Shown here piece after piece: positions 8,978-21,728 of a DNA stretch of 64,000 nucleotides (the first letter of the stretch is position 1; each line of letters begins with the position of its first letter). A model generated the notes under the pieces. That model made no database searches. It was given only the letters and a program-made list of their open reading frames with translations, and was not told where the DNA came from. Both the position numbers and the translations under genes were made by a program. This DNA is from Volvox africanus (taxonomy: Eukaryota > Chlorophyta > Chlorophyceae > Chlamydomonadales > Volvocaceae): the NCBI GenBank assembly GCA_030268105.1, contig BSDZ01000079.1, positions 682,001 through 746,000 on the forward strand, given 5' to 3'.

Positions 8978-11900
8978 ACCCACATGTCTGCTGCTGCCCC
9001 TGCCTTTCCTGCTGTTCCTGGTTGTTCTGGCAAAACTACTAGTTTGACACCTACTTTCCGTCGCCCCTGCCTGAGTTCTCCTGCAATTAGAAAACTCGTT
9101 CGACTGGTTAGGTTTCGATAGTTTCAGAACGTACGTACGTCCAGTGAATAGTGAGCGAGCATCGTACTCGATCGAGTGCTTCAGTAATCGTGCTAACGAA
9201 GAAATCTAAAGTGCTATTTGGTTGGCTGGCGATGTGAGCCAGACGGGCCGGCATCCATCTCTAAGCAAGAAATCCATAATATAAACGTTTATGTATGTTG
9301 TCCCTTCTTATATATGGCGTAAAATCAAAAATTTGTTTTGCAGGGCACCTCATTCCTGAACGCCATTATGGGATGTACTGGCGTTTATAACGGCATTATA
9401 ACGGCACTGTCAAGGTCGATATTTTCAGTGGCGGCCAGGTCTGGAAGTACACTGTTATGGTTTTGCGCAACCCCAAGTGCCCTTAGCTCCATCCCTGAAC
9501 ATTACGTCGAGTAATGTTTTTATTCTATATGGGCGCTGGCCTTGCCGGCGTCACCTAGCTTAGCTCAAGATTCGCCAGGGGGGACTGCATTACCGAATCT
9601 AGTATCCGCATGGATGGCTGTGTTGTGCGCTCCAGCGTGACGGACGACGCATGCAAGGGGGTCGGATTCTGAGCAGTGAGCAGTCCGCGAGGACGCACGT
9701 GGAAGGGCTGGCAGGGCTATTCAAAGGCGGCCTGGGATGTGTAAGAATCTGTGAGCGAGCTAGTGAATGAGTGGGCCGTGGCGCCCTTCAATCACTGCTC
9801 GCAACTTGAAGTAGTGATACCGTCCGCACAGCCCCAGGCGCTGCGGCATCCAGCGCCAACAGCGTCACATGCCGTCTCGTTCGGGGGCGGCCGTTGAGCC
9901 TTCTTGGCGTCTCGGTCTACCGCACTCCTTCCTCCAAATGGTTCTGCTGATTTTGCGGTGATCTCATTAGCCTTAGGCGTTGCGGGGGTTTCTTACCGCT
10001 GCTAATCATTGATGGTCCGCTCAAACTCACATCACGCTTCCCCCATACTATTATTCATGGGCTTTATTTGTTGTTTCCAACGTAGTAATACCGCCACCGA
10101 TATGCGTAAGTAATTGTTTTGTTGTTGTCAAGTGTCAAGCTTGACATTGGTCAGTGGTGTATCGGAAGGCATGATCGTCGAAGCGCTACACAGCTACATT
10201 TTTCACACGTCACAACCATAGCCCATACCGCCCCCTTCTAGCCATGCCATGCATGTGGGGCCTTAACTGGTCATTGGAGGGCGGACGTTACCAAAACGGG
10301 TGAGACCAAAGAGGTCGTCGGGGGTTAAGGTCGCTCGTTCTCGGGCGATCTGCATCATAGCTGTGTCGGCGGCCAGAATGGGAACACGTGTCACGTTACG
10401 TACCTCGCGCAGTTTTGTGTTGCATGTTTCGGGAATAACACCGAATTACACATTACACGTGTCAACACGTATCGAAAGATTCCTCCACTTGCGAATCATG
10501 CCGCCTCACTCCTACCGATGTTTAAGGGCAGTTTGCGACGGTCCCCCCCTCCGGTTGTACGGTTGAATCTTCAGCACGCTGACTAGACGCCGTATACAAC
10601 GCACCCTGTCGTGAATGTACCTGCACCAATCAACGCAACACACCCGGCCGCCAAATGGCGCCTTATGCACACTGCCTACGGGGCTAATCCACCACCACTA
10701 CCTGGTGACAAAACGACTAGACACGTCTACGCTGATGCCCCGATGCGCGCCCCGGCCAGCAAAGGCACCCACCAAATCGCACTGAAGTGCTGCAGTACCC
10801 TAAAAAATTGCAGTAGCGGCTGCGAGAGCCGCTTCCTATCCAATCAAAATGAAATAGGACGGCCAGGCGGGAGCCCTCTGCGCGGACCCCAGAGAGGGCG
10901 CTGAGACGCCGCTCCCGCTCAGGAGGCCTCACAAGAGGAGCCGCACTAGAACGGAATGACAACAAACGTCAGCCGCACGAAGGTAGCCGCACGCGCCAAG
11001 ACACGTGACAAGTCCGTCCATACATCAGGGGACACACACAACACAGGGAACAGACCACACAGGCTATACACATATGCTGGACAAAACCTGGCACCGAAAA
11101 CACGTACCTACCTACCCACACACTCTCAACTTGGCATTCACCGGGAGTTCTGGTGGCGTCAAAAGAAAACCAAAGCGGCAAACGCTTCCCTTTACCCACA
11201 CGCTGTGACGCAACCCTGGACGAACTACAGCTCGTCATAAAAAATTCAAGCCGCTGGTGACAAGTCAGTGACGATACACTCATTCGTTAGCTCGATAATA
11301 TTATCACAATAGCAACCGGACGCCAGTTCTATTTGACCGACCACGGGGCGGGCGGTTCCCACGCCAATGTGCACTCCAGACGTAGGATCGCCGACGGTCC
11401 TCCTCATCGGCTTCGTGACCTTGCCCGCGCGGCCAAGCGCGCAAGGGAACATGCGCAATCAAAGCAGCGTGAACCGGACACCATCCAGAAGCCTATCGCC
11501 ATTCCCCAGTCCTTGTGCGCTCGTCATGCACTGTCTGGCCGTCACGCACGCCGCAGTTATCACTTCAATGCCACATGGTGATGGCGCGATCTGAGCATCA
11601 CCAGAGCGCATCCCGGTTGAGCCTCATCCGCCCCATCACGGCCTTTCATCACGCCGATCAAGCAAACTGGCACCACGTAGGCTCGGGCCCGGGACTAAGG
11701 CCCTGTTCCGCAGAGCACCACCTTACGGAACAGCACCAGCCAGCCCTGCGAACCTGATGGCTACTCGCGCCGCGACCACTTCCGGCCCTGTCGGTTCGTT
11801 CGTTCATCAGGCCCCACAGCACCATGCCGCTCCAATACTCAGTCCCAACCAGTCAAGTGGAACAAAACGCGCCATGTGCACGGACCAGCCTAAGGAGGCT

Positions 11901-13136
11901 CCATCCCACGCTCCCCGGACACGACACCAAGGCTCCCTTATACCATTCGTTTTGATTCTGCAGCAGCTTTAGTTGTCTCAGCAGTAACATTGATTGTGAC
12001 AGCAGTAGCATATGTAGCTGCACGCGCTTCAGCAATTGTTGCGGCAACGGTGCCTGATTGGGGAGCAGTAGCATACTGACCAGGGTGACTCATCGACCAC
12101 ATGCCGCACCGGAATACGGTAAAACCGCACGCGCAACGCGTCGCAGGTCCCTAACGACAGAATCCGAATCCAAAACACGCCCCCTTCCCCCCATCTACAT
12201 CAATGCGCCGCCACCTGCAGAAATTAAATATTCGCAAATACATGCAGCGCTCGCATAGCCCCAAACAAGTCGTGGCGTACTACCCCGCTGTGGGGTCTGG
12301 TATATGTACCCCGCCACAAGCACCACCACCAACATCATCATCAACATGATCAACATCATCACCATCGTAGACTTCTTAGAACGTACGAACATTTCCCACA
12401 CGCAGCTTCAAGCAGTCATAGAACGAAAATCATATTTAGAACGCAGGGCGGCATCGGTGGTATGCGGGTGTTTTCTGAGCTTGGAAGTGCCGGTGTGAGC
12501 CGGTGTGCGAAACATAGATGGCAATGGACCCCACCAGCAGCGGCCCATGTCACAAATTGCGGCATACTAGGGGAAAGACGAAGACACCAACGCAACACCA
12601 AAACACACACACACACACACACATAAATGGACTTGCAACACGAGGGGAACGAGACGACGCAGCGGGCATCCCCCAGTCCATACCCCGCATCAGCAAACAC
12701 AAACACACACGAATACGAACACGCAAGGGGTCTCTTTTAATTGTAACCATGGGCACGCCGCTCCCCGCAATGGAGGCGCAAGCCATACACCACCAACAAC
12801 AACACGACAACAACTACAACAACAACTACGACAACAACTACACACACGCGCACAGAAGTACTACAAGAGCAGTCCCAGCAGTCAGCAACCGGGCCACCGG
12901 CCAGCCCTGTCTCCGGAATGTGAGGTGCTGCTGGGGGACCGCGGATTTTCACACGGTCCGCAGACGCCCTAATGTTCGGCCAACATCCCCCCCCCCCGAC
13001 ACATACACACACACACACACACTTGCTGTTACGGCTGGCCCATTCACCTGCTGGCCCCACCTCTGGGGTCAACCGGTTGCGAACCCAGGTCCGTCCAGGT
13101 CTCCGAAATGGTGCACCAAGTTGCGGAATGGCGCCA
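8978..13136. other. Gene-poor stretch; no supported gene
   Basis: Open frames here are short, overlapping in several frames and without recognisable domains. Weak candidates only: an exon-like piece at 9344-9484, preceded by a pyrimidine/TTTGCAG acceptor and ending in TAG, and low-complexity CAG-like sequence at 11955-12075. Microsatellites are at 12602-12626 and 12998-13022. The last part probably contains the 3' untranslated region of the minus-strand regulator gene. Confidence 0.5.
12602..12626. repeat. (CA)n microsatellite
   Basis: About a dozen CA units. A second CA run lies at 12998-13022 after a C homopolymer. Confidence 0.9.
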
Positions 13137-16100
13137 TTACGGCTTTGCAGCCGATTCACCAGAGTCCTCTTCCTGCTCTACGCCGTCATCCTCCATGTCG
13201 GCGTCCTGATCTGGCAATGACTCGGCGGGCTCTGCCCCGACCGATGGAGTTGGCGTCAGTGCTGGCGACGCCCCCGCAGCTTTGCCGCCAGACGCCACCA
13301 GTCCTGACGATGCGCCCAACACACAGTGTGCGGCGTGCGCAGACTGACGCCGGAGCGCCTCCACTGCCGCCTCCGCTGCAGAGGCAGCAGGGCCCGTACC
13401 TGCGCCTGATACGCTGCTTGCTTTGACGAATTGCCCGCGTATTCGCGGTCTTGCCTCCGCCAACCGCTTGCGGCTCTCGTACCGCACCTGTTAGACACCA
13501 AGACAGGAACACGACGAGGGCCGCACGGGTTGCGACTTTGGCACCTATATCGTCAAATCGGGTGATGGCCACACGTGTCGCAAGAGGACGGCCAACCGCC
13601 TTTGCAACTCCCTTCAGCGGCGAGGGAGGGAGAGACGTCAGTGCCCGACTGCAGAGACCCGGATCGCCTACATAAATGAAGCGCAGGGCTTGCTTACCCA
13701 TCGGGCCGATCCCCCCCTGGCTCACCTTCTTTTGAAAGTTCCGGTGCTTCCGCTTCTCTAAGTACTTGGCTAACGCAGCAAGCCGAGCTGCCGAAGATGC
13801 CTTCTGTACGACGATAGGTGCCGCAGCAACAGCTTCCGGCATAGGCAATTCCGCTGCCGCTCGCCCCGAAAGGTGTGCAATCAGCTGTAGCACTGCCTCG
13901 GGAATGCGAACAGCCGCGGGAGGTGCAGAGCCAACGGCGGCGGCCGCTGCAGCTGCGGCAAGATGTGGCGCCGGTAACCCTGCTAACGCGTGCCCTTGCA
14001 ATGGCGGAGAGAAGCCCATTGCTGCCAGGGCGCAAGGAAGCTGCTGCATATCAGGGTAGGGCATCTGCGTCGCCGCCGCCACCGTGGCAGCGGCAGCAGC
14101 TGCAGCAGACCCGAGGTTTCCATGCGCGGCAGCCGCCGCACCGACGTCGGGTGGTTTCGGATGCGGTGGAACCCGGACATGTGGGGTTTGCGGCACATGA
14201 AGGGGCATGACGGCCGGCAGAATCGGTATGGTAGGTGGCGGCGGCAAAGAACCCATGGGGTGGGTGCGCTGTGCGAACTGGTGCTGCACATACAGAACTG
14301 AGGCTCCCCCGCCGCCGCCAGCTGCTGCTGCTGCGGCGGCGGCAGCGGCGGGGGCGGAATGACCAAACATTGGAGCTGGCGGTTGAGCCTGCAGCGCCGG
14401 CGGCGGCGGGCGAGCTGGGGCCGCAGCGACCCTCCCAGGCAGGAAGACCGTGAAAGCCGTGAAGGCGGAGCGATCGCTGTGCCGCAGGAGCATCAAACTG
14501 TCGGACGACTGTGATGGACCGGCACAGCCGCCGTTGGCAGCAGCAGCAGCAGCAGCAGCCGGTGAGGGCCTTATGGAGATAATGTCGGCTTTGCCCGGAT
14601 GCAGGCTACCGCAGTCGCCACTGTCACCATCCGCTAATGCTTTAGCCAGCCTCGGCTGACCCGCTGCTGCCGCCGCAGCCGATGACCCATCTGCCGCCTC
14701 CGCGGCGTCCTGCGGTCCCACAGGACTTGTCGCCGCCGTCACCGTGGAACACCCTACACCCAGCAGCTCCGCCGTCACTGACGCTGAGGTTGACGCGCCC
14801 GAGCCAGATCGTCCGACTGAGCCGGATTTCATCCCGTCTTCTGCTCCGACCGCGCCAGCTATCGCATCGCTTGGGCATCGAGTCGTAAGTTGCCGCTGGT
14901 GCTGGTGCCCTGAGGCGGCGGCAGAAAAAGTACACGTTACCGGTCCAGAATGCGTAGCCTCTTCCAACTTTAGCTGTTGTTTCAGTTGCATATGCTGCTG
15001 GTGCGCCAATGCACGCTGCGTCCAAAGCTCCTGGTGTCGGGCAGCCCCGAGCGCCGCAAGCTCCTGAAGCGCTGGCGGCAGAGTCACTGCGCCACCCGGT
15101 GATGTTGCGACCGGCGGGGCCGCTGCCGCTGGGTGCGGGAGACTACGCTGATGTTGCACCGGAACTGAAGTTTGCGACCTGGCGGCGACCTGGACGGTGG
15201 CGGCTGCCTCACCTCCCGTCCCGTCCACCTCCCGTTGAGCGTTGGCGGGCATTGCTGCCGCGGGCGCATCTACAGCTGCATACGACTCAGCTCCCAGGAC
15301 CCGGCGGTCGCGTGCAGACGCCCCAGCAGCTTTCGTCGTCCCAGGCTCCGCTGCAACCTTACTATGCACCCCACTGCCGTACATTCCAACGGCTGTTGCC
15401 GTACGTGTGCCTGCTTCCACTGCAGGTGATGGCCCCCTAACGACCCTTTCCGTACTTGCGCCTTGCCGCTGCTCTTGCTGGTGCTGTTCGTCCGCCTCAC
15501 TTCCCGACCCAGTGGTGGTGGTGGTGATGGTGGTAGTGGTGGCGTTTGCAGTGTAAGCCGACGGACTCTCTGCAAACGTGTCGCCACTTGGGGTGGCATC
15601 CCGCGCGCAGCCGTCAGGTCCCGCGGATGCTGACGCTGCGCGGGAGCCTTGAGAGCCCTCCGCCGCCGCCATCCGACAGGAGCAGCCGCCGCCGCCTCCC
15701 CCGCCGGCGGCAGCGGGAGCTCCACCTGCGCTCTGGGCCGCAGCACCAGCCGTCAATACTTCCGACTCCGCGCGTTGGGGTGCCGCTACCTTCAGCTGGA
15801 CTGCCGTGGCCGCGGTGGTCGAGGCGAGGCCTGTGTGGCTGTGATAGTGGAGGTGATTATGGCTGATGTGGGCGCGCCCCGTCAGCAGCCGCTGCCTCTT
15901 CCTGGGCGGGTTCTCGTACTCGCCGGTCACATCACCGCAACCGTCACCTTCAACGCAATTGTCATCCACCTCACCAATAGCGACAGCTACCGCCGCTGCT
16001 GTGACGTCGGCGTCCACGTCAACAGCAGCCCTATCCGACTCCCGTGGGTCGACATGCGACCAGCTAATGACGGTGGCGGCGGTGCCCCCCCGGCAGTGCG

Positions 16101-17471
16101 ATGCCGTGGCCGCGGCGGCCATTCCGTTGCCCAGGACGGCATTGGCAGCGCTGTTATAGCTGGGTCGACGGGCGGAGCTGGGCGCGAGGTTTAGGTCGAA
16201 ATGCACAGCGACGGAAGTGCTGAAGGGAGCGAAGGGACGGGGACCCAAGGGCGCGCACGGTAAGGGGGCTGAAGAGCCGCCGCCGCTGCCAATGCAAAGT
16301 AATGGGCCCCCGGCATTACTGCCTTGAGCAGCGGTAGCAGGAGCAGCTGCTGCAGCGACAGCCATGCCCAATTGCCCCGGCGCTCGTTCTAGCATCTGGC
16401 ATTTGCTGTCTTGTGTCTCGACCGCTCTCAAGCTGCCAGACAGCTCGGACGCGCCCGGCAGCGGCGTCGCTGAAGACTTTCGTTCTGTGGCTGCGCGAGT
16501 CGGCAGCATGGTGCCGCCAGTAGATTGTAGTACGGAGGTGATTGCACCGCTGCTGCTCCCGCTGCTGCCCTTCAAATGCCCGTGCGTTGCGGCACAAGCC
16601 TTCACACCAGGAATGGCGGCCGGACGAGCGCCATCAAGGTCTTCGCAACCGGCTAGTGGTTGTCCATTGGCGATGGCGGTTGCACCGCTCCCAGAGCCCT
16701 TGGCTTTATTTGCGCGCCAGACGTGCTGCCAGAGTGTTGCCAGTTCGTTTTTGCGGATGGGCTTAATGAGGTAATCTGCGGCACCAGCTTGGAACGCCTG
16801 GAGGACGCTCTCCTGCGAGTCTTGTGACGACATGATGACCACCGGCACATCGCAAAAAGTGTCCCCGTGAACGACTTCGTTAATCAGGTCAAAGCCGGTC
16901 ACCTGCGGGTTGCGGCGACGTGGCAGTCGGGTCGCCTCAGGGCCCAGGGAACGCCTATAATCAGCTGCATAAAAGCGCTGTTGTAAATCCGATATTGCAC
17001 GATGGGGCGATGACATGCGACGCTGGATTGGCAAGCGACGGGGCCGCGTTCTACGTCGCGTGTTTTGGTAATAGGCTCCCGCCTTTCCTATTTCCCGCCC
17101 AGGAAACGCCATGTTGAGCCAGGTTTAAAAATACCTCAACAAAAAGGAACACACACTGCAGATATAGCAACTTTGGATGCACTGTCCCTGAATTAATATC
17201 TTATGACCGTCCCACCAACGTTCACCAAACCGCAAATACAAACGAGCACTTGGATATATGCACTACATACCTCAGGCATTAGTATATCTGTTAATATAAG
17301 GTCTACTTTGACGCCGCTTTGCCGACAAGCAGTCAGGACCTGTATGGCCTCCCTTCCATTAGCCGCGCAAGTAACTTTATAATCACATTTTCGAAGCAAT
17401 TGTTCGACTGTTTTCAGCGTCACTTGGTCGTCCTCAACCAGCAGGACGTGGAACTCCATGGCGTGGAACAA
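13137..17471 (-). CDS. Response regulator with receiver and CCT domains (PRR-like)
   Basis: Three exons in phase: 17459 (or 17471) to 17271, 16902-13726 and 13487-13137, giving about 1,238 residues. Residues 1-120 form a receiver: VLLVEDD acidic pocket (D10, D11), phosphoacceptor D58 in LILTDILMPE, S88 and K110 in LIKPI, so the residues needed for phosphotransfer are all present. The end is a CCT motif (about 1100-1145) with KRKHRNFQKK, interrupted by the second intron, then VRYESRKRLAEARPRIRGQF. Between them lie ~950 residues of Ala/Gly/Ser/Gln-rich linker. Receiver+CCT is the plan of plant TOC1/PRR clock and light regulators. Those usually carry Glu instead of the phospho-Asp, which is retained here. 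Likely nuclear. Start: MEFHVLL at 17459 is favoured, with an in-frame ATG four codons earlier. Exon 3 ends in an acidic tail and TAA. Confidence 0.88.
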
Positions 17472-19124
17472 CCGAGTGATACCCCAGCAGTCACAACGGC
17501 TTGAACCCCAGTTGAGTCCCTACTGACGGTGAGCTCCTTGCAAATCTACATCGAGGCGCGAATCAAAAACAGTCGCACACATAAACAGCTTAGCTACGCT
17601 ACTGCACTTTGCTTAACGCGGTCCAATCGGTCCAAACCAATCGCCACTTAAGTTCGGTAATATGTCCTGTACAATATAGCCGAATTGAAACTATATGGAG
17701 ATATGTCATCTGAAGTATGAATCTAAACCCATCAGATTCATGCAGCAGGCAGATATTTTGGATGTACGGCACGGAATCGGGATGTCCAAGCTGGTGGACA
17801 CGATAGCTTTTGCCGTGAAGCGTGCCAATTCGGACGGTTGGTCCCTTTTTCACAGCCACCATTTATATTACCTAGTTATCCTTAATTTTGTCAGAAAAGT
17901 TTTTTCCGGAAGCGAGCATTTCTAAGCTTTTTTGCAAATGATACAATAAGAGGATTGTTGTGATTGCAAACCTACGGAGGTGTTTTGTATTATAATACCA
18001 AGAAATTTCTTATGTTGCTGCTTACATAACACACAGCGTGGTTGGTGACCCTGCATACATTTTTCAGCCTATGGGTGCCTTATTCCCGGATTTCGCCAAT
18101 CAGATTTAGCAGCCAGTGATTTTGCCGGTGCGCTCCTAATATCTAATTCTTTTTTGTGAAATACTTAGTGGACAACTCAGGGATATTTGGTAAGATATCT
18201 TCGCTTCCAGCAGTTCCTAGCGACATTGTCGAGCGATATGCCTCTTCAGGGCTCCCCCGTTCTGTATAACTTGCACCTTCGAACGGTGCTTACCCGTCAT
18301 GCTCGCGTCGAGAGGATCTCGCCCCCGAAATTGCCAACGACACTGCCGCCACCCCACCCTCCAAAGCAGAGCACATAGAAAGACTCACATGTCGAGCGTG
18401 TACCGCGTCGTTTCAGTACAGAGGATCTAATAAATGCCTTAATGCGCCGCGTGCGTAGGCAGCTTTCCGTATGGAATTCAACGCACCGGCGAGACACACG
18501 CATGGCAATGGGACTTCCCTCAGCCCCGACAAACTCAGATCACATCAAAGATCCGGACAATCGTTATGTACTTCTTTTGTAACCTATGAAAGTATATCGC
18601 TGCTGCCACCTCGCCTCCACACGTTTTGTCACGCAGTTTGTCGTTGCATAGTGAATGCGGAGCAATTCCCGTTCCTCCGGAATGCAACATCCACGCAAAA
18701 GAAAACTGACAAGCATTCCTTTAATCCAAATGATCCCCAAGGTTACTTTTCTTATCATACGTAAACAGCACACGTAAATAGCACAGATTTGGCACACGGC
18801 CATGGAAGAGGAGATCTCGTGCGGAACGGGCATAAGAACCAGCCCCTTTGCAAGAGTCGGCTGAAGGCCTCGAGGCATTATGAGGCTAAGCTCCGGTCGG
18901 AACGGTCAGACGCCCACAATCTGTCCACAAACGATGCTAATAAACTCAACGCCAGCAACGCCCAGTACGATTCGACCTCGGGGAATCAGCTGCGGTGGTT
19001 TCCTCCCCCACCCCACCCCTATATGCCGTACATCGCGTCGCTTCGTTTACGTCCTTCAATGGCTGGGTGCATCGAGTAGGCCTCCAAACCCATAACCGCG
19101 TCTTGGTAGCTGTTTCCACATCGT
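17472..19124. other. Intergenic region upstream of the receiver/CCT gene
   Basis: No convincing coding exon. It must hold the promoter and 5' untranslated region of the minus-strand regulator and the 3' region of the next minus-strand gene. Composition is moderately AT-rich (17840-18200) compared with the flanking exons. I could not assign a TATA box or other element with confidence. Confidence 0.45.
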
Positions 19125-21728
19125 TCAGCTAATCTTGTACTTTGCCTGTATCGCTGCGATGCGCGCCTCCAGGGGTGCCCGCACCTCATTCTGCAAGGCC
19201 TCTTGAAGCCCAGATCGCACGGAGTCCATTTCCTCAAGCACCTGCACATAATGGAAATGAGGGGTTAAGAATGTGAACGCATAGAGATGACAAGCAGAGC
19301 CATATAAACACCGTATGGAGAAGTACATGTGTAAATACACACATATGGTGGGCTTTATTATAATGAGATATGACCCATTACACTTTGTGGAGTATTTTTG
19401 GAGCCAGATGCTGAAGCATAGGGAGGTGAATGGGGAGGAGAAGACGAGGCGGGCAGGAGGAGTTGATAGAGCGATGGATTCAGGAACAAGGGGATTAGGG
19501 CGCAGATACCTCACGTCAGTGCCCTCCTCACGCCGGCACCGACGTCGCGGCAGTGCAATCAGAATGCCAACGCCAGTGTCGAAATACTGCAGATTTCCCG
19601 CTAAAGGCATCCGCCCCAGTAGTCGTACCGCCCCGCAGCACGGACTCCATCGTCACATCGCTCCCACGTACACGCACAACGCACAACGCACGTGTACTGG
19701 CCGACGCGCTTTGGCCTCATAGAGTCATGTGCACACCTCACACGGTTCCCGCACTCGTCAAAACGGAGTGAACACGTCAGGACCCCTGTGTCGCACCCCG
19801 TTGTAAATCGCCTCGATGTCCCCCAGCGCCGTGGCGTGTTGACCGCGTGCCAGATCTAAAGCTTCTGAGCTGCTCTGTAGTAGCGCAGAGACGGTGCTGT
19901 GGTGTTGTTGGGTTGTCTCGTTGACCCGGTTGTAACCGTCCTTTGCGAGGACGGGAATGGGGTGGCGGATGCAACAGAGAAATCCACGCAAAGGACGTCT
20001 TAGGGTGCAGGAGTGCACAACGAATGAAACATATTTGCTGCAAACAAGAATGTCAATGGTGTGGCTCGCAGACGAGACCCTTTTGACTATGACAGTGTCA
20101 TATGGCACTGGCGAACCGCTTGTCCACAAGCTTCCGAGTCCCAAGGTTAGCACCTTTCTTGCCCTCACGCTTCTCGTCAGACATAAAGAGTTGTGATGGC
20201 AGATTCCCGCCAGCTGCTGTTGCTGTTGCTAGTGTGGTTTGGGATGTGGACAGGGGAGCTGGAACTACGCGGTACTCCCTGACCGGACGCTACTTAACAT
20301 CTCCATCCGCCCCTGCCTTGCCGTCTTGCGTCATGAGCTGGCCGCTGCTGCATCATATGCGACATAGGGCTGTAGACAGGCTCGGGGCAAAGGGGCGTGT
20401 CTACACGAATTCACGTGGGTGTTGACGTGGCCTTGCAGGGTAACGGCAGCCCACGGGAAACAGTAGTGACCCGCCGGGTGGTGCTGCATGGCTTGTGCGG
20501 CATTTAGAGGCTGGGACCGGTACACCCGGATCTCCTCCGTTTGCACCTCACTCGGTGTGTGATCTAATAATGGCCGGTCGCAGCCAGGCTTGGATCGAGG
20601 TCCAACATGTACCGTCCAATATGAAACCGTCCAGTTGTTCCTGCCGTAACTGCAATGTCCAAACGACATTACCCTACCCGGCCATCCCGCCCTTTTGTGG
20701 TCCACACCTCAATGACTTTAGCGCAGTGGGAGAACGCGGTAGTAGTCCCCTCCTGAACCGCTGCTATACGAGCCGCCATCCAGCCACGCAGCCCCTCCAG
20801 GGTGGGGACACCGTCGCGGTTAGTGGGAACCTGCGCGCCGCCGACCGCCGCGCTGCCGCCACCGCCGGCGGCCGCCATTCTCGGGAGCGTGTTCCTGTCA
20901 ACCGAGGTTGCAGTGCAGTACACACATTCGTTAGTGCCCTGAGCGATTCATCTCTGTGTGTGTTTCATAAATATTAACCTTATCATCACCGAAGCCCCAA
21001 AAACTCGAGAAAGGCAAACCCCTGATACAACTCCGTGCGGCTGCGGAGCGAGGTGCGGAGTGCTCAGTCGCACAGCGAGGCAGCCGGTGTGCGATCAGTC
21101 CATAAGGCACCGACCGTATCCGCATCAATTCTCCCATGTTTATTGGTCTTTTCCGTTGCACAGGAAGTTGGATCATAAAATCGATCCATAACAAGTGAAA
21201 AACCTTGAGGTTTTAAGAACATGTCATGGTTGCGTAATGGCGGTTGGGATTGCTCTTTACATTCCTTCTAAGTGCGATATCGTACCTTGCTTGCCTACGC
21301 GCCCCGGGCGCCGGCAGGGTCGATTCCGCTACCTTGCGCTTACTGCCAGCGGTCGTCGCGGTCGCTCCCCGGCCGCCCGCTCCTGCGCGGGGTCCGCGAG
21401 GTGCTGCCGGATCAGAGACATCCTTCCCGTCCACATCGGCATCCCGTTGTGCTGCGGTTTGAACACCCAGGTTTGGTAGACGCTGCAAAGGTATTAAGCT
21501 GGGCTGTGCAGCAGCTGCGTTGGCTGTGGCTTTGCCTGTGGCCACGGAGGTTGGCCTTTGACGTTCGGCCTTGGGCTTGGCACCGGCCGTAGCAAGGAAG
21601 TTGGCTAAGTTCTTTTGTAATTCTTGGTCATGGGCGTTGTGAAGATCGTCGTCGTCGCCCGGCAGCAAATCGGCATCGCCGTCCGGTGCGACGGCCGGCG
21701 CCGCGGGTACTTTCCTTGGTCTGCCCAT
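19125..21728 (-). CDS. Unrecognised multi-exon coiled-coil protein
   Basis: Exon 1, 21728-21286, starts MGRPRKVPAAP, an AT-hook-like basic start, with an acidic DDDD patch and many charged residues. Exon 2 begins at 20894 (frame NTLPRMAAAGG...) and ends at one of two in-phase donors, 20708 or near 20685. Exon 3, 19940-19797, reads DGYNRVNETTQQHH and is helical. An exon near 19588-19520 is uncertain. The last exon, 19242-19125, reads VLEEMDSVRSGLQEALQNE to IQAKYKIS and a TGA. Phases agree (2/2, 0/0, 0/0). The heptad-like helical C-terminal half suggests an oligomeric coiled coil, and the GRPRK start suggests nuclear or DNA-contacting. I recognise no family and propose no function. Confidence 0.6.

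Noticed and set aside
9344..9484. Possible terminal exon after a TTTGCAG acceptor
   Set aside because: One frame has a stop inside, no partner exon was found and the peptide matches nothing I know.
10300..11760. Overlapping 60-105-codon frames on both strands
   Set aside because: Random-looking composition, no splice partners, no domains.
12518..13426. Plus-strand frame of about 300 codons
   Set aside because: It runs through CA repeats (His-Thr runs) and is antisense to the last exon and intron of the receiver/CCT gene. No domain.
15009..16194. Several plus-strand frames of 100-180 codons
   Set aside because: Antisense shadows of the high-GC second exon of the receiver/CCT gene.
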